Shown here: positions 17,690 through 27,310 of the stretch, piece after piece
How positions within the stretch are numbered: position 1 is the first letter of the stretch
How the letters are laid out: each line of letters begins with the position of its first letter
NCBI GenBank assembly: GCA_035999765.1
Contig: CP108521.1
Location: forward strand, 2,108,001 to 2,172,000
Direction of reading: 5' to 3'
DNA from: Streptomyces sp. NBC_01231
Lineage (GTDB): Bacteria; Actinomycetota; Actinomycetes; Streptomycetales; Streptomycetaceae
Length of the DNA: 64,000 bases
Translations under genes and position numbers: made by a program
Notes under the pieces: model-generated
Database searches by the model: none
What the model was told of the DNA's origin: nothing
The model's input: only the letters and a program-made list of their open reading frames with translations

Positions 17690-19201
17690 TCAGCCGCCGG
17701 ACAGCACCCTGACCAGGTCTTCCGCCGTGCGACAGCGGTCCAGGAGCTCCTTTACGTGATTACGCGTTCCGCGAAGCGGTTCCAGGGTTGGGACCCGCTG
17801 GAGCGAGTCCCGCCCCGGCAGGTCGAAGATGACCGAGTCCCAGGAGGCCGCCGCCACGTCGTCCGCGTACTGCTCCAGGCAGCGTCCGCGGAAGTACGCG
17901 CGGGTGTCCTCCGGCGGCTTCGTGCGGGCCCGCTCGACCTCGTTGTCGTCCAGCAGCCGCTTCATCCGGCCACGGGCCGCCAGCCGGTTGTAGAGCCCCT
18001 TCTCGGGGCGTACGTCGGCGTACTGGAGGTCGACCAGGTGCAGCCGCGGCGCGTCCCAGTCGAGGTCGTCCCGGCGCCGGTAGCCCTCCATGAGCTCCCG
18101 CTTGGCGACCCAGTCCAGTTCACCGGCCAGGCTCATCGGGTCGTTCTCCAGGCGGTTGAGGGTGTCCTCCCAGCGGACCAGGACGTCCTTGGTCTGGTCG
18201 TCGGCGTCCGCGCCGAACCGCTCCTCCACGTACTTGCGCGACAGTTCGAAGTACTCCATCTGCAGCTGGACCGCGGTGAGTGTCCGGCCGCTGCGGAGCG
18301 TGACCAGGCGCTTGAGGGTCGGGTCGTGGGAGACCTGGTGGAGCGTGCGGACGGGCTGGTCCACGGCCAGGTCGACGGCGATGAAGCCGTCTTCGATCAT
18401 GGACAGGACGAGCGCTGTCGTGCCCAGTTTCAGATAGGTCGAGATCTCCGAGAGGTTCGCGTCGCCGATGATCACGTGCAGGCGGCGGTGCTTCTCGGCG
18501 TCGGCGTGCGGTTCGTCCCGGGTGTTGATGATGGGGCGCTTGAGGGTGGTCTCGAGGCCCACCTCCACCTCGAAGTAGTCGGCGCGCTGACTGAGCTGGA
18601 AGCCGTGCTCGTGCCCGTCCTGGCCGATGCCTACCCGGCCCGCTCCGGCGAAGACCTGACGGGAGACGAAGAACGGCGTGAGGTGGCGCACGATGTCCGA
18701 GAAGGGGGTCTCCCGCTTCATCAGGTAGTTCTCGTGCGTGCCGTAGGAGGCGCCCTTGTTGTCGGTGTTGTTCTTGTAAAGGTGGATCGGCTGGGCGCCG
18801 GGGAGCTGTGCGGCCCGTTCCGCGGCCTCGGCCATGATGCGTTCGCCGGCCTTGTCCCACAGGACGGCGTCCCGGGGGTTGGTGACCTCGGGGGAGCTGT
18901 ATTCGGGGTGTGCGTGGTCGACGTAGAGACGCGCGCCGTTGGTGAGGATCACGTTGGCGAGGCCGATGTCCTCGTCGGTGAGCTGGCTGGAGTCGGCGGC
19001 CTCGCGGGTGAGGTCGAAGCCTCGCGCGTCCCGTAGCGGGTTTTCCTCCTCGAAGTCCCAGCGGGCGCGTCGGGCCCGGTGCATCGCCGCCGCGTAGGCG
19101 TTGACGATCTGGGATGAGGTGAGCATGGCATTGGCGTTGGGGTGGCCGGGGACGGAGATCCCGTACTCCGTCTCGATGCCCATTACTCGCCGTACGGTCA
19201 T
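17690..19201 (-). CDS. dop: Pup deamidase/depupylase Dop
   Basis: A 503-residue paralogue of PafA. It converts Pup Gln71 to Glu and also removes Pup from substrates. Seen: [20 protein letters not shown] with the metal-binding Glu10, and the Dop-loop region (about residues 40-80) that PafA lacks; also [15 protein letters not shown] and [19 protein letters not shown]. The ATG has GGAGG 8 bases upstream. It lies 155 bases before pup and 245 bases after the end of arc, each on the minus strand, so it may have its own promoter in 19202-19402, where I see no other gene. Confidence 0.96.
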   Translation of the reverse strand: MTVRRVMGIETEYGISVPGHPNANAMLTSSQIVNAYAAAMHRARRARWDFEEENPLRDARGFDLTREAADSSQLTDEDIGLANVILTNGARLYVDHAHPEYSSPEVTNPRDAVLWDKAGERIMAEAAERAAQLPGAQPIHLYKNNTDNKGASYGTHENYLMKRETPFSDIVRHLTPFFVSRQVFAGAGRVGIGQDGHEHGFQLSQRADYFEVEVGLETTLKRPIINTRDEPHADAEKHRRLHVIIGDANLSEISTYLKLGTTALVLSMIEDGFIAVDLAVDQPVRTLHQVSHDPTLKRLVTLRSGRTLTAVQLQMEYFELSRKYVEERFGADADDQTKDVLVRWEDTLNRLENDPMSLAGELDWVAKRELMEGYRRRDDLDWDAPRLHLVDLQYADVRPEKGLYNRLAARGRMKRLLDDNEVERARTKPPEDTRAYFRGRCLEQYADDVAAASWDSVIFDLPGRDSLQRVPTLEPLRGTRNHVKELLDRCRTAEDLVRVLSGG

Positions 19202-19402
19202 GCGGCCCTCCTTGCCCGGCGGCGCCCTCGGTCGGGGGCGCCGCTCAAGTACCGCTTGCGCTCCGGTGCGTGTGCGGTGCCCGTCCCCGCACTGCGCGAC
19301 TCGGCGGTATGGAAGAGCCTAGAACGCCTCTGCGCTGGTGGGGAGATCATTTGCGTCATTGCCTTGCACGCCTCTGGTCACGGCCCTCGCCTGGAAAACA
19401 GT

Positions 19403-19437
19403 CGGCTGCGGGTACCCGGTGTGGGCACCCGCAGCCG
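19403..19437 (-). terminator. Hairpin terminator after arc
   Basis: Perfect 11-bp inverted repeat CGGCTGCGGGT / ACCCGCAGCCG, 10 bases past the arc stop, followed on the minus strand by an ACTGTTTTCC tail. Confidence 0.85.
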
Positions 19438-19446
19438 CCCTGTGTT

Positions 19447-21213
19447 TTACAGGTACTGACCGGTGTTTGCCACCGTGTCGATGGAGCGTCCGGTGTCTGC
19501 GCCCTGCTTTCCGGTGATGAGGGTACGGATGTACACGATCCGTTCGCCCTTCTTTCCGGAGATGCGGGCCCAGTCGTCCGGGTTGGTGGTGTTCGGCAGG
19601 TCCTCGTTCTCCTTGAACTCGTCCACGCAGGCCTGGAGGAGGTGGGAGACGCGGAGGCCCTTCTGGCTGTGTTCCAGGAAGTCCTTGATCGCCATTTTCT
19701 TGGCGCGGCCCACGATGTTCTCGATCATGGCGCCTGAATTGAAGTCCTTGAAGTAGAGGACTTCCTTGTCGCCGTTGGCGTAGGTGACTTCCAGGAAGCG
19801 GTTTTCCTCGGATTCGGCGTACATGTGTTCCACGGCCGTCTGGATCATGCTTCCGACGGTGGTGGCCTTGCTGCCGCCGTGCTCGCCGACGTCGTCGGAG
19901 TGCAGCGGGAGGCGCTCGGTCAGGTACTTGCCGAAGATGTCCTTGGCCGCTTCGGCGTCCGGACGTTCGATCTTGATCTTCACGTCGAGTCGGCCGGGCC
20001 GCAGGATGGCGGGGTCGATCATGTCCTCACGGTTGGAGGCGCCGATCACGACCACGTTCTGCAGGCCCTCCACGCCGTCGATCTCGGCGAGCAGCTGCGG
20101 GACGATGGTGTTCTCCACGTCCGAGCTGACACCCGAGCCTCGGGTGCGGAAGAGGGACTCCATCTCGTCGAAGAAGACGATGACGGGGGTGCCCTCGCTG
20201 GCCTTCTCACGAGCACGCTGGAAGACGAGGCGGATCTGCCGCTCGGTCTCGCCGACGTACTTGTTCAGGAGCTCGGGGCCCTTGATGTTGAGGAAGAAGC
20301 TCTTGCCCGTGGCCTGTCCGGTCACCTCGGCGACCTTCTTGGCCAGCGAGTTGGCGACGGCCTTGGCGATGAGCGTCTTGCCGCATCCAGGGGGCCCGTA
20401 CAGCAGGACGCCCTTGGGCGGCCGCAGTTCGTGCTCCTTGAAGAGGTCGGGGTAGAGGTACGGGAGCTCGACGGCGTCGCGGATGGCCTCGATCTGGCCG
20501 CCGAGGCCGCCGATCTGCTCGTAGCCGATGTCCGGGACCTCTTCGAGGACGAGTTCCTCGACCTCGCTCTTCGGTACGACCTCGTACACGTAGCCGGAGC
20601 GCGGTTCGAGCAGCAGGGCGTCGCCGGGGCGGATGGTGACGTCCAGCAGCGGCTCGGCGAGCCTCACCACCCGTTCCTCGTCGGTGTGCCCCACCACAAG
20701 GGCGCGGTCGCCGTCCTCGAGGATCTCCTTGAGGGTGACGATGTCGCCGACGCTCTCGTACTCCATGGCCTCGACCACGTTGAGTGCTTCGTTGAGCATC
20801 ACCTCCTGGCCGCGCCGGAGGTCTTCGAGTTCCACGCTCGGGCTGACGTTCACCCGGAGTTTGCGGCCGCCGGTGAAGATGTCGGCGGTGCCGTCCTCGT
20901 TCGCCATGAGGAAGACGCCGAAGCCGGCCGGCGGCTGTGCGAGCCGGTCGACCTCCTCCTTGAGGGCCACGATCTGGTCGCGGGCCTCACGGAGCGTGTT
21001 GGCGAGTCGCTCGTTCTGGGCGGACACGCCGGCCAGGTTGGTCTGCAGCTCGACGATCCGCTCTTCGAGAATCCTCGTGTGTCGCGGAGAGTCGGCGAGC
21101 TTGCGTCGCAGGACGGCGATCTCCTGCTCAAGGTAGGCAATCTGCCCGGCGGGGTCTTCGGACCCTCGTCCCGGGCGGATGCCGCGGTTCATGTCGTCGT
21201 CGTGGGCTGCCAC
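19447..21213 (-). CDS. arc: Proteasome-associated AAA ATPase Arc/Mpa
   Basis: A 588-residue hexameric unfoldase that threads pupylated proteins into the 20S core. Domains: an N-terminal coiled coil (about residues 25-95) that captures Pup, two OB folds (about 95-230), and the AAA module with Walker A GPPGCGKT at 273-280 and Walker B acidic pair at 349-350. The last four residues, GQYL, form the penultimate-tyrosine tail that opens the alpha-ring gate. The GTG at 21213 is chosen for the GGAGG and GAGG purines directly upstream; a TTG six codons earlier is possible. A minus-strand TAGGGT -10-like box lies at 21252-21257. The divergent neighbour is ferredoxin. Confidence 0.96.
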   Translation of the reverse strand: MAAHDDDMNRGIRPGRGSEDPAGQIAYLEQEIAVLRRKLADSPRHTRILEERIVELQTNLAGVSAQNERLANTLREARDQIVALKEEVDRLAQPPAGFGVFLMANEDGTADIFTGGRKLRVNVSPSVELEDLRRGQEVMLNEALNVVEAMEYESVGDIVTLKEILEDGDRALVVGHTDEERVVRLAEPLLDVTIRPGDALLLEPRSGYVYEVVPKSEVEELVLEEVPDIGYEQIGGLGGQIEAIRDAVELPYLYPDLFKEHELRPPKGVLLYGPPGCGKTLIAKAVANSLAKKVAEVTGQATGKSFFLNIKGPELLNKYVGETERQIRLVFQRAREKASEGTPVIVFFDEMESLFRTRGSGVSSDVENTIVPQLLAEIDGVEGLQNVVVIGASNREDMIDPAILRPGRLDVKIKIERPDAEAAKDIFGKYLTERLPLHSDDVGEHGGSKATTVGSMIQTAVEHMYAESEENRFLEVTYANGDKEVLYFKDFNSGAMIENIVGRAKKMAIKDFLEHSQKGLRVSHLLQACVDEFKENEDLPNTTNPDDWARISGKKGERIVYIRTLITGKQGADTGRSIDTVANTGQYL

Positions 21214-21251
21214 GGTCCTCACCTCCTCCAAGGGGAGCTGGACGCTTCCAG

Positions 21252-21257
21252 ACCCTA
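21252..21257 (-). promoter_or_regulatory. Candidate -10 box for arc
   Basis: TAGGGT on the minus strand, 39 bases before the arc GTG, resembles the Streptomyces housekeeping -10 (TAGRRT). No convincing -35 hexamer is visible at the usual spacing. Confidence 0.4.
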
Positions 21258-21457
21258 CCTGGGTGGGTGTCGATTGAAACCCCTAGATCACAAAGACGGT
21301 CGGGGTGTGTCCGATCTTCACCCTTGCGCTCTCCCTCACGCCAGGGGAATACCCACCGAACATGGTTGGGAAGCCGCCGGAGGTAGGGTCGAACTGTTCA
21401 ACACCCGTCAGAGCTGGCCGGATTCCCGGTCGGATCGGCGCAGAAGCGGCAGGAGAG

Positions 21458-21763
21458 ATGGACGTGCAGCAGGAGGCCGGGACCGGCGGCGAGGCGCTGG
21501 AGGTCTGGATCGATCAGGATCTCTGTACCGGTGACGGCATCTGTGCCCAATATGCGCCGGAGGTGTTCGAGCTGGACATCGACGGGCTGGCCTATGTCAA
21601 GGGTACGGGCGAGGAGCTGCTGCAGGACAGGGGTGCCACAACGCCCGTACCACTGCCGCTTCTCACGGATGTCGTGGACTCCGCGAAGGAGTGTCCGGGC
21701 GAGTGCATCCATGTGCGTCGGGTTTCGGACCTGGTCGAGGTGTACGGGCCCGACGCGGAGTGA
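21458..21763 (+). CDS. Ferredoxin, single-cluster type
   Basis: A 101-residue electron carrier. Seen: CTGDGICAQYAPEVFELD near the N-terminus and AKECPGECI near the C-terminus, the cysteine layout of actinobacterial 3Fe-4S or 4Fe-4S single-cluster ferredoxins that usually serve cytochromes P450 or reductases. The ATG has AGGAG 3 bases upstream; a TAGGGT -10-like box lies at 21384-21389, about 70 bases ahead. It diverges from arc; no redox partner gene is adjacent, so its partner cannot be told from context. Confidence 0.9.
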   Translation: MDVQQEAGTGGEALEVWIDQDLCTGDGICAQYAPEVFELDIDGLAYVKGTGEELLQDRGATTPVPLPLLTDVVDSAKECPGECIHVRRVSDLVEVYGPDAE

Positions 21764-21821
21764 CCGTACTGACACGTGTTGTGATCACTGTCTGATTCCT
21801 CACACGCGCTGGTGGCGCGGG

Positions 21822-22400
21822 TCAGACGGTGTGTGAGCCGGCGGGTGTCGAGCGGACGAACGCGCCGTTCTTCCATCGCCACTTCGCGCTGTCCTTCACG
21901 TCCGGGCAGCAACTGGGCACGTCGGCGGTCGAGTAGCCGAGGAGCGTGGCGACGACGGCGTGGTCCCGCAGGGCGAAGTCGGTGACGGTCTTGCGGTCCT
22001 TGGGGGCGACCAGGGTGGCGACCACGCGGGGCTTGCCGGTGTCCGCGGACCGGGTGAGGACGTACACGCCGTCGGGTGGGGTGCCCATGGGGGCGTCGCA
22101 GTGCACCACGGCGACTGTTTCCGGCCTGCCGTCGCCGTCGAGGTCTCCGGTGGCCTTCTTCACCACGAGTGCCTTGACGGGGCCGCATTCGATCGGGAAG
22201 TCGACGTCCGCGGGGTCGGGGGGCGCGATGACGGCCGGCGCGGATTTGGTCTGGGGGTCGGCTGCCTGGGCCGCGGTGGCCGGATTGGGCTGTAGGACCG
22301 ATGAGAGTGCCACCACGCCGGCGACCGCCGTCGCGGTGGCGACCCAGTGGATGGGTCGGGTGTGGGTGTGTGCCAGTTCCGGGACGGCGGGTTGCTGCAC
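21822..22400 (-). CDS. Predicted exported protein of unknown function
   Basis: A 192-residue protein with an N-terminal hydrophobic segment (about residues 14-32, HWVATATAVAGVVALSSVL), an Ala/Pro-rich linker and a compact domain with several cysteines (IECGPVK, VVHCDAP, PSCCPDVKDSAKWRW). A GDLDGDGRPE stretch resembles a calcium-binding FG-GAP loop. Function unknown. The GTG start at 22400 has AGGAGA 8 bases upstream. It is convergent with ferredoxin (58-base gap) and 212 bases downstream of trmI, beyond that gene's terminator, so it is probably expressed separately. Confidence 0.75.
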   Translation of the reverse strand: MQQPAVPELAHTHTRPIHWVATATAVAGVVALSSVLQPNPATAAQAADPQTKSAPAVIAPPDPADVDFPIECGPVKALVVKKATGDLDGDGRPETVAVVHCDAPMGTPPDGVYVLTRSADTGKPRVVATLVAPKDRKTVTDFALRDHAVVATLLGYSTADVPSCCPDVKDSAKWRWKNGAFVRSTPAGSHTV

Positions 22401-22541
22401 TAGGAGCGTCTCCTGGGGGCTGTGCCGGTGGGGGTGGCCTGCATGGTGCCACACGTCACAGTCCGGGGGGAACGGCGGGGTGGGGGTTCGGCCCGCCCTG
22501 GGGGTTACGGATTCTGGTGCCGTGTCAACACGGATACGGCG

Positions 22542-22578
22542 TGGCCCAGTTCCCGGGTGTGGCATGGGAACTGGGCCA
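22542..22578 (-). terminator. Hairpin terminator after trmI
   Basis: Perfect 13-bp inverted repeat TGGCCCAGTTCCC / GGGAACTGGGCCA with an 11-base loop, 34 bases past the trmI stop. Confidence 0.85.
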
Positions 22579-22612
22579 GGGTGTTCCTGCGTTGGCGCGG
22601 CTGTCGGCCGCC

Positions 22613-23515
22613 TCAGCGGGTGGCGCCGCCGTCGGCGTTGGGGCCGGAGTAGTCCTCGCCGTAGGCGCCCTTGGCGGGGCGGCGGCGGCGCATGGGGGGT
22701 TCGACACCGTCGGCGAGGCGGCGGGCGGTGAGGAGGAAGCCGGTGTGGCCGATCATCCGGTGGTCCGGGCGGACGGCCAGGCCTTCCACGTGCCAGTTGC
22801 GGATCATCGACTCCCAGGAGGTCGGCTCGTTGAAGGAGCCGATCTCGCGGATGGACTCGACGGTCCGGGCGAGCTGTGTGGTGGTGGCCACGTAGCAGCA
22901 CAGGATGCCGCCGGGCACGAGGGCCTTGGAGACGGCCTCCAAGCACTCCCAGGGGGCGAGCATGTCGAGGATGACGCGGTCGACGTCGGCGTCGGACAGG
23001 TTGTCCTGGAGGTCGCCGACGGTGAGCTGCCAGGCGGGGTGCGGCCCGCCGAAGTAGCGCTCCACGTTCTGCCGGGCGATGTCGGCGAAGTCCTCGCGGC
23101 GTTCGTAGCTGTGCAGCATGCCCTGGTCGCCGATGGCGCGCAGCAGGAAGCTGCTGAGCGAGCCGGAGCCGACGCCGGCCTCGACGACGCGTGCGCCGGG
23201 GAAGATGTCGGCGAAGGCGAGGATCTGCCCCGCGTCCTTGGGGTAGACCACGGCGGCGCCGCGGGGCATGGACAGGACGTAGTCGGGGAGCAGGGGGCGC
23301 AGCGCGAGGTAGGCGACGTTTCCGGTGGTGCGGACAACGCTGCCCTCGGGAGCACCGATCAGTTCGTCGTGCGGGAAGGAACCCTTGTGGGTGTGGAAGT
23401 TCTTCCCGGCTTCGAGCGTGAACGTGTAGTGGCGGCCCTTGGGGTCGGTCAGCTGAACCTGGTCCCCGACCTTGAAGGGCCCGCGACGGCGGGCGGCACC
23501 GGTCGGTTCGGACAT
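22613..23515 (-). CDS. trmI: tRNA (adenine58-N1)-methyltransferase TrmI
   Basis: A 300-residue class I methyltransferase that methylates A58 in the T-loop of tRNA. Seen: an N-terminal beta domain (PFKVGDQVQLTD), the SAM-binding motif I VVEAGVGSGSLSSFLLRAIG, acidic VHSYERREDF and VDRVILDMLAPWE, followed by the family C-terminal strand. A basic, disordered tail (MRRRRPAKG) extends past the core. From memory, in actinobacteria it commonly lies close to the proteasome genes, as here. The ATG start begins MSEPTGAARRRGPF. Confidence 0.93.
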   Translation of the reverse strand: MSEPTGAARRRGPFKVGDQVQLTDPKGRHYTFTLEAGKNFHTHKGSFPHDELIGAPEGSVVRTTGNVAYLALRPLLPDYVLSMPRGAAVVYPKDAGQILAFADIFPGARVVEAGVGSGSLSSFLLRAIGDQGMLHSYERREDFADIARQNVERYFGGPHPAWQLTVGDLQDNLSDADVDRVILDMLAPWECLEAVSKALVPGGILCCYVATTTQLARTVESIREIGSFNEPTSWESMIRNWHVEGLAVRPDHRMIGHTGFLLTARRLADGVEPPMRRRRPAKGAYGEDYSGPNADGGATR

Positions 23516-23565
23516 GTGAACAGACTACCGGTCCCGGCGAGGGCCGCCGACCATCACAGCGAGTG

Positions 23566-25224
23566 CTAGGAGGGCCTGGCCATCGCCTTCACGAAGGCGC
23601 GTTCCACGTCGGCGGCGGAGAGGACTCCGTAGATCTCGCCGGTGTCCTCGACGACGAGGTACTCGGTGGCGGGGGTGGTGCGCAGGGCGTCCAGGAGGTC
23701 TTCTCCGGCCAGCTCCGCGGAGACGCGCATGCCGTCGGTGAGGTCCTGGGCGAGGCCGCTGACGGCGACCCAGGGGCGGCGGTGTTCGGGTACGCCGACG
23801 ATGGCGGCCTCGCGCACGAGGGAGAGGGGGTGTCCGTCGGTGTCGACGACGACGAGGGCGCGGGCTCCGGCGGCGTTGGCGCGGCGCAGGGCCTCCGAGA
23901 GGGGGGTGTGGGTCTCCACGGGGACGGCGCGGCGGGTGAGGGTGCGGGCGCGCAGGTCGGGCAGGTGTTCGCGCAGCCGTGCCACGCGCAGGCTGTTGCC
24001 GGCGCCGGTCCAGATGATGGCGGCGAGGATGGCGGCCAGCAGGGCGTCCATGACGGTGTCCATGCCGACGTTGTCCTCGGCGTTGGAGCCGAGCGCCCCG
24101 GACTGGGTGAGCAGGGGCAGGCCGATGAGGACGGAGACGGCGAGGAAGCGGCCGATCCAGGCGGCGGCGACGGTGCCGGTCATGGGCCTGCCGGTGATCT
24201 TCCAGACGACCGCGCGGAGCATCCGGCCGCCGTCGAGGGGCAGGCCGGGCAGCAGGTTGAAGGCGGCGACGATCAGGTTCGAGATCATCAGGCCGGCCAG
24301 CAGGACGCCGGGGACGGTGCCGGGCTCGACGGGCTGCATGGCGAGGTAGAACAGGCCAGCGAGGACGAGGGAGAGCAGGGGGCCGACGAAGGCCAGGACG
24401 AACTCGCGGCCCGGGGTCTCGGCCTCCTTCTCGATCTCGGAGACACCGCCGAAGAACTGGAGCTGGATGCGGCGGACCGGGAGCTTGAAGCGGAGGGCCG
24501 CGACGGTGTGGGCGAGTTCGTGGACGAGGACGGAGGCGTAGAAGGCGATCGCGAAGAAGAGGGAGACCAGGTAGCGGGCCGCGCCGAGTTCGGGCAGTAC
24601 GCGGTCGAGTTGTCCGCCGAACACCCAGGTGATCAGGGCGGCGACGAGGAACCAGCTGGGCGCGACGTACACGGGCACGCCGAACGGCCGCCCCATCAGC
24701 AGGCCGCCTCCGGGGCCTCGCTCGCGGCGGGGCGGGCGGCCCTTGGTGACACCGGCGTCGGCGAGGGTGCGGCCGTCGTCCGTGTGGGGGTGGGAGTGGG
24801 GGTGGGCGGCGGTGTTCTCGGGAGCGCCGGGGGGTGCTTCGGGGTGCTGAGGTTCGGCGTCCTGGGGGTGGCGGGCCGCGGTGTCGTTCGCGGGGGTCTC
24901 GTCGGTGGGCTTGTCCGCGTCCGCGTTCTCGGTCTTGGCCGCAGCGTCCTTGGCGGCCTGGTCCTTGGCGGCCTGATTCTCCGTGACGTCGTCGTCGGTG
25001 GTCCGGTCGGTGGCGTCGTCGTCGTGCGGGGGCTGCTGTGAGGGGTCCAACCGGCGTACGACCATGGTGGGTTCGTCGGGCGGCGGGGTCTCGGAGGCGT
25101 CGGTGCCGTGGGGGGGCCGGCCGGGGCGTGCGGGGCCGGTGGCCGGGGTCGCAGGTGTTGCGGGGCGCTCGGTCGGCTCGTCGTTGCCGGACCGCGGCTG
25201 CCCGCTCCCGCCGCTCTCGTCCAC
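23566..25224 (-). CDS. Site-2-type intramembrane metalloprotease (M50) with CBS domains
   Basis: About 552 residues. A long disordered Asp/Pro/His-rich N-terminal region (about 1-165) precedes a polytopic peptidase M50 core with the zinc motif HELAH in VLVHELAHTVAALRF and the second ligand motif NLLPGLPLDGGRML. Two C-terminal CBS domains (RTLTRRAVPVETHTPLSEALRRA and TPATEYLVVEDTGEIYGVLSAADVERA) likely sense adenosyl nucleotides. The family cuts membrane-bound regulators such as anti-sigma factors. The GTG at 25224 has GAGGGG 8 bases upstream. It lies 50 bases downstream of trmI's start side and may be read ahead of trmI in one unit. Confidence 0.9.
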   Translation of the reverse strand: MDESGGSGQPRSGNDEPTERPATPATPATGPARPGRPPHGTDASETPPPDEPTMVVRRLDPSQQPPHDDDATDRTTDDDVTENQAAKDQAAKDAAAKTENADADKPTDETPANDTAARHPQDAEPQHPEAPPGAPENTAAHPHSHPHTDDGRTLADAGVTKGRPPRRERGPGGGLLMGRPFGVPVYVAPSWFLVAALITWVFGGQLDRVLPELGAARYLVSLFFAIAFYASVLVHELAHTVAALRFKLPVRRIQLQFFGGVSEIEKEAETPGREFVLAFVGPLLSLVLAGLFYLAMQPVEPGTVPGVLLAGLMISNLIVAAFNLLPGLPLDGGRMLRAVVWKITGRPMTGTVAAAWIGRFLAVSVLIGLPLLTQSGALGSNAEDNVGMDTVMDALLAAILAAIIWTGAGNSLRVARLREHLPDLRARTLTRRAVPVETHTPLSEALRRANAAGARALVVVDTDGHPLSLVREAAIVGVPEHRRPWVAVSGLAQDLTDGMRVSAELAGEDLLDALRTTPATEYLVVEDTGEIYGVLSAADVERAFVKAMARPS

Positions 25225-25367
25225 GGTGTCCCCTCGTTCGAAGCGTCTCCCGCGCCTGCCGACGGGAGGGTCTCCGGTCGATGGTATGCGGCCGTCGCGA
25301 TGCGTTCCGCCCGGCACCCCCTGTGTCTCCCCGGTCGTCGCGCCGGTTAGCGCCGGGGGTTGGGTCA

Positions 25368-25390
25368 CTGTCAGTGGCGGGCCCTATGGT
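25368..25390 (+). promoter_or_regulatory. RecA-NDp / PafBC-type promoter of the RecB-like nuclease gene
   Basis: Reads CTGTCAGTG, 8 bases, TATGGT. This matches TTGTCRGTG-N8-TAnnnT at every position except the first, which is weakly conserved. The -10-like box ends 8 bases before the ATG at 25399, so the transcript would start at or next to the initiation codon (leaderless); no ribosome site precedes that ATG, which fits. Confidence 0.7.
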
Positions 25391-25398
25391 CTGTGGTC

Positions 25399-26532
25399 AT
25401 GGAGACGAGCACGGAGGGCGTGGCGGAGAACGCCGACCGAGGCACCGCGCAGGCGGCCCCGCCGGTCCCGGCCGAGGCGGCGGCGGCCGCGACGGTGACC
25501 GGGCCTGCCGAGGTCGCGGTGGCGGGCCCGGCCGAGGACGCGGCGGCGGGGCCCGCTGTGGTCATCGCGGCGGACACGGCGACGGCAGTGATCACGACGA
25601 CCGCGGACACAACGACGACGGCGGACACAGCGGCGGCGGACACAGCGGCGGCGGACGAGGTGGCCCCGGTCGCGCCGACCGCCATAGCGCCGTCCTCACT
25701 GTCCCCCTCGCGTGCCGGCGACTTCATGCAGTGCCCGCTGCTGTACCGGTTCCGGGTGATCGACCGGCTGCCCGAGAAGCCGAGCGAGGCGGCCACGCGC
25801 GGCACGTTGGTGCACGCGGTCCTGGAGCGGCTCTTCGACGCCCCGGCGGCCGAACGGACGGCGCCCCGTGCCAAGTCGCTCGTCCCCGGTCAGTGGGACC
25901 GGCTGCGGGAGACCCGGCCGGAGGTGGTCGAGCTGTTCGCCGACGATCCGGAGGGGGAGCGGCTGACGCGCTGGCTCGGCGAGGCGGAGCGGCTCGTGGA
26001 GCGGTGGTTCACGCTCGAGGATCCGACCCGGCTCGAACCGGTCGAGCGGGAGCTGTTCGTCGAGACGGAGCTGGACTCGGGGCTGCGACTGCGCGGGATC
26101 ATCGACCGGGTCGACGTGGCGCCGACCGGCGAGGTGCGGATCGTCGACTACAAGACGGGAAAGGCGCCCCGGCCCGAGTACGCCGAGGGTGCGCTGTTCC
26201 AGATGAAGTTCTACGCCCTGGTGGTGTGGCGGCTGAAGAACGTGGTCCCGCGTCGGCTGCAGCTGGTCTATCTGGGCAGCGGTGACGTCGTGACGTACGA
26301 CCCCGTCGTCGCCGACCTGGAGCGGGTCGAGCGCAAGCTGCACGCGTTGTGGGAGGCGATCCGGCAGGCCACGGAGTCCGGTGACTGGCGGCCGCGTCAG
26401 ACCAAGCTGTGCGGCTGGTGCGACCACCAGGCGCACTGTCCGGAGTTCGGCGGTACTCCCCCGCCGTATCCGCTCCCCGTGAGGGCGGCCGAGTCCGAGG
26501 CCGGGGCTCAGGGCAGAATGGGGCCGGACTAG
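25399..26532 (+). CDS. RecB/Cas4-like PD-(D/E)XK nuclease with predicted Fe-S cluster
   Basis: A 377-residue protein. The first 100 residues are a low-complexity Ala/Thr-rich stretch; the rest is a RecB-family nuclease domain. Seen: SPSRAGDFMQCPLLYRFRVI, the active-site GIIDRVD (Asp236) and VRIVDYKTGK (Asp250, Lys252). Four cysteines, Cys112 and C338/C341/C347 in CGWCDHQAHC, match the iron-sulfur staple of AddB/Cas4 nucleases. It probably acts in DNA break processing. It has no ribosome site, but a RecA-NDp-type promoter ends 8 bases upstream, implying a leaderless damage-inducible mRNA. The response regulator follows after 14 bases. Confidence 0.9.
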   Translation: METSTEGVAENADRGTAQAAPPVPAEAAAAATVTGPAEVAVAGPAEDAAAGPAVVIAADTATAVITTTADTTTTADTAAADTAAADEVAPVAPTAIAPSSLSPSRAGDFMQCPLLYRFRVIDRLPEKPSEAATRGTLVHAVLERLFDAPAAERTAPRAKSLVPGQWDRLRETRPEVVELFADDPEGERLTRWLGEAERLVERWFTLEDPTRLEPVERELFVETELDSGLRLRGIIDRVDVAPTGEVRIVDYKTGKAPRPEYAEGALFQMKFYALVVWRLKNVVPRRLQLVYLGSGDVVTYDPVVADLERVERKLHALWEAIRQATESGDWRPRQTKLCGWCDHQAHCPEFGGTPPPYPLPVRAAESEAGAQGRMGPD

Positions 26533-26546
26533 CGAAGGAGACTTAC

Positions 26547-27221
26547 GTGGCCATCCGTGTCCTACTGGTCGACGACCAGCCCCTGCTGCGCACCGGCTTC
26601 CGGATGATCCTGGAGGCCGAGCAGGACCTCGCGGTCGTCGGCGAGGCCGGAGACGGCCTCCAGGCTCTGGACCAGGTGCGGGCGCTGCAGCCCGACGTGG
26701 TCCTGATGGACATCCGTATGCCGCGGATGGACGGTGTGGAGGCGACCCGGCAGATCACCGGCCCGGGTCGGGACGGCCCGGCCAAGGTGCTGGTGCTGAC
26801 CACCTTCGACCTCGACGAGTACGTGGTGGAGGCTCTGCGGGCGGGTGCCAGCGGCTTCCTGCTGAAGGACGCCCCGGCCAATGAGCTGGTGCAGGCCATC
26901 CGCGTGGTGGCGGCCGGTGAGGCGATGCTCGCGCCGAGCATCACGCGTCGGCTGCTCGACAAGTACGCCACGCATCTGCCGTCCGGTGACGAGCCGGTTC
27001 CGGACACCCTGCACACGCTCACCGACCGTGAGGTGGAGGTGCTGAAGCTGGTGGCGCGGGGGCTGTCGAACGCCGAGATCGCGGCGGATCTGTTCGTCAG
27101 TGAGACCACCGTCAAGACGCACGTCGGCCATGTCCTCACCAAGCTGGGGCTGCGCGACCGGGTGCAGGCCGCGGTGTACGCGTACGAGAGCGGGTTGGTG
27201 CGCCCCGGCGCGCCGCAGTAG
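26547..27221 (+). CDS. NarL/FixJ-family response regulator
   Basis: A 224-residue regulator: an N-terminal receiver domain with acidic pocket DD (9-10), phospho-acceptor Asp55 in DVVLMDIRMP and Lys107 in GFLLKDAP; a C-terminal LuxR-type helix-turn-helix (LTDREVEVLKLVARGLSNAEIAADLFVSETTVKTHVGHVLTKLGLRDRVQAAVYAYE). The GTG start has an ideal GAAGGAG site 7 bases upstream. It directly follows the nuclease gene (14 bases), so it may be co-transcribed from the damage-type promoter. No histidine kinase is nearby, so it is an orphan here. Confidence 0.93.
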   Translation: MAIRVLLVDDQPLLRTGFRMILEAEQDLAVVGEAGDGLQALDQVRALQPDVVLMDIRMPRMDGVEATRQITGPGRDGPAKVLVLTTFDLDEYVVEALRAGASGFLLKDAPANELVQAIRVVAAGEAMLAPSITRRLLDKYATHLPSGDEPVPDTLHTLTDREVEVLKLVARGLSNAEIAADLFVSETTVKTHVGHVLTKLGLRDRVQAAVYAYESGLVRPGAPQ

Positions 27222-27257
27222 GCGATGTACGACCGCGGTCGGGCGGTCCTACGACAT

Positions 27258-27291
27258 GGCGGGCGCCCCCTGTGAGAAGGGGGCGCCCGCC
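27258..27291. terminator. Bidirectional terminator
   Basis: Perfect 13-bp inverted repeat GGCGGGCGCCCCC / GGGGGCGCCCGCC with an 8-base loop, between the convergent response regulator and peptide-binding protein genes. Confidence 0.85.
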
Positions 27292-27310
27292 GTGTGTGTG
27301 CGACCGGGTG

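Noticed and set aside
18759..18781. TTGTCGGTG on the plus strand inside dop, matching the -35 half of the RecA-NDp promoter
   Set aside because: At the required 8-base spacing the next hexamer is GTAAAG, not TAnnnT, and no plus-strand gene follows; it is the complement of conserved dop codons.
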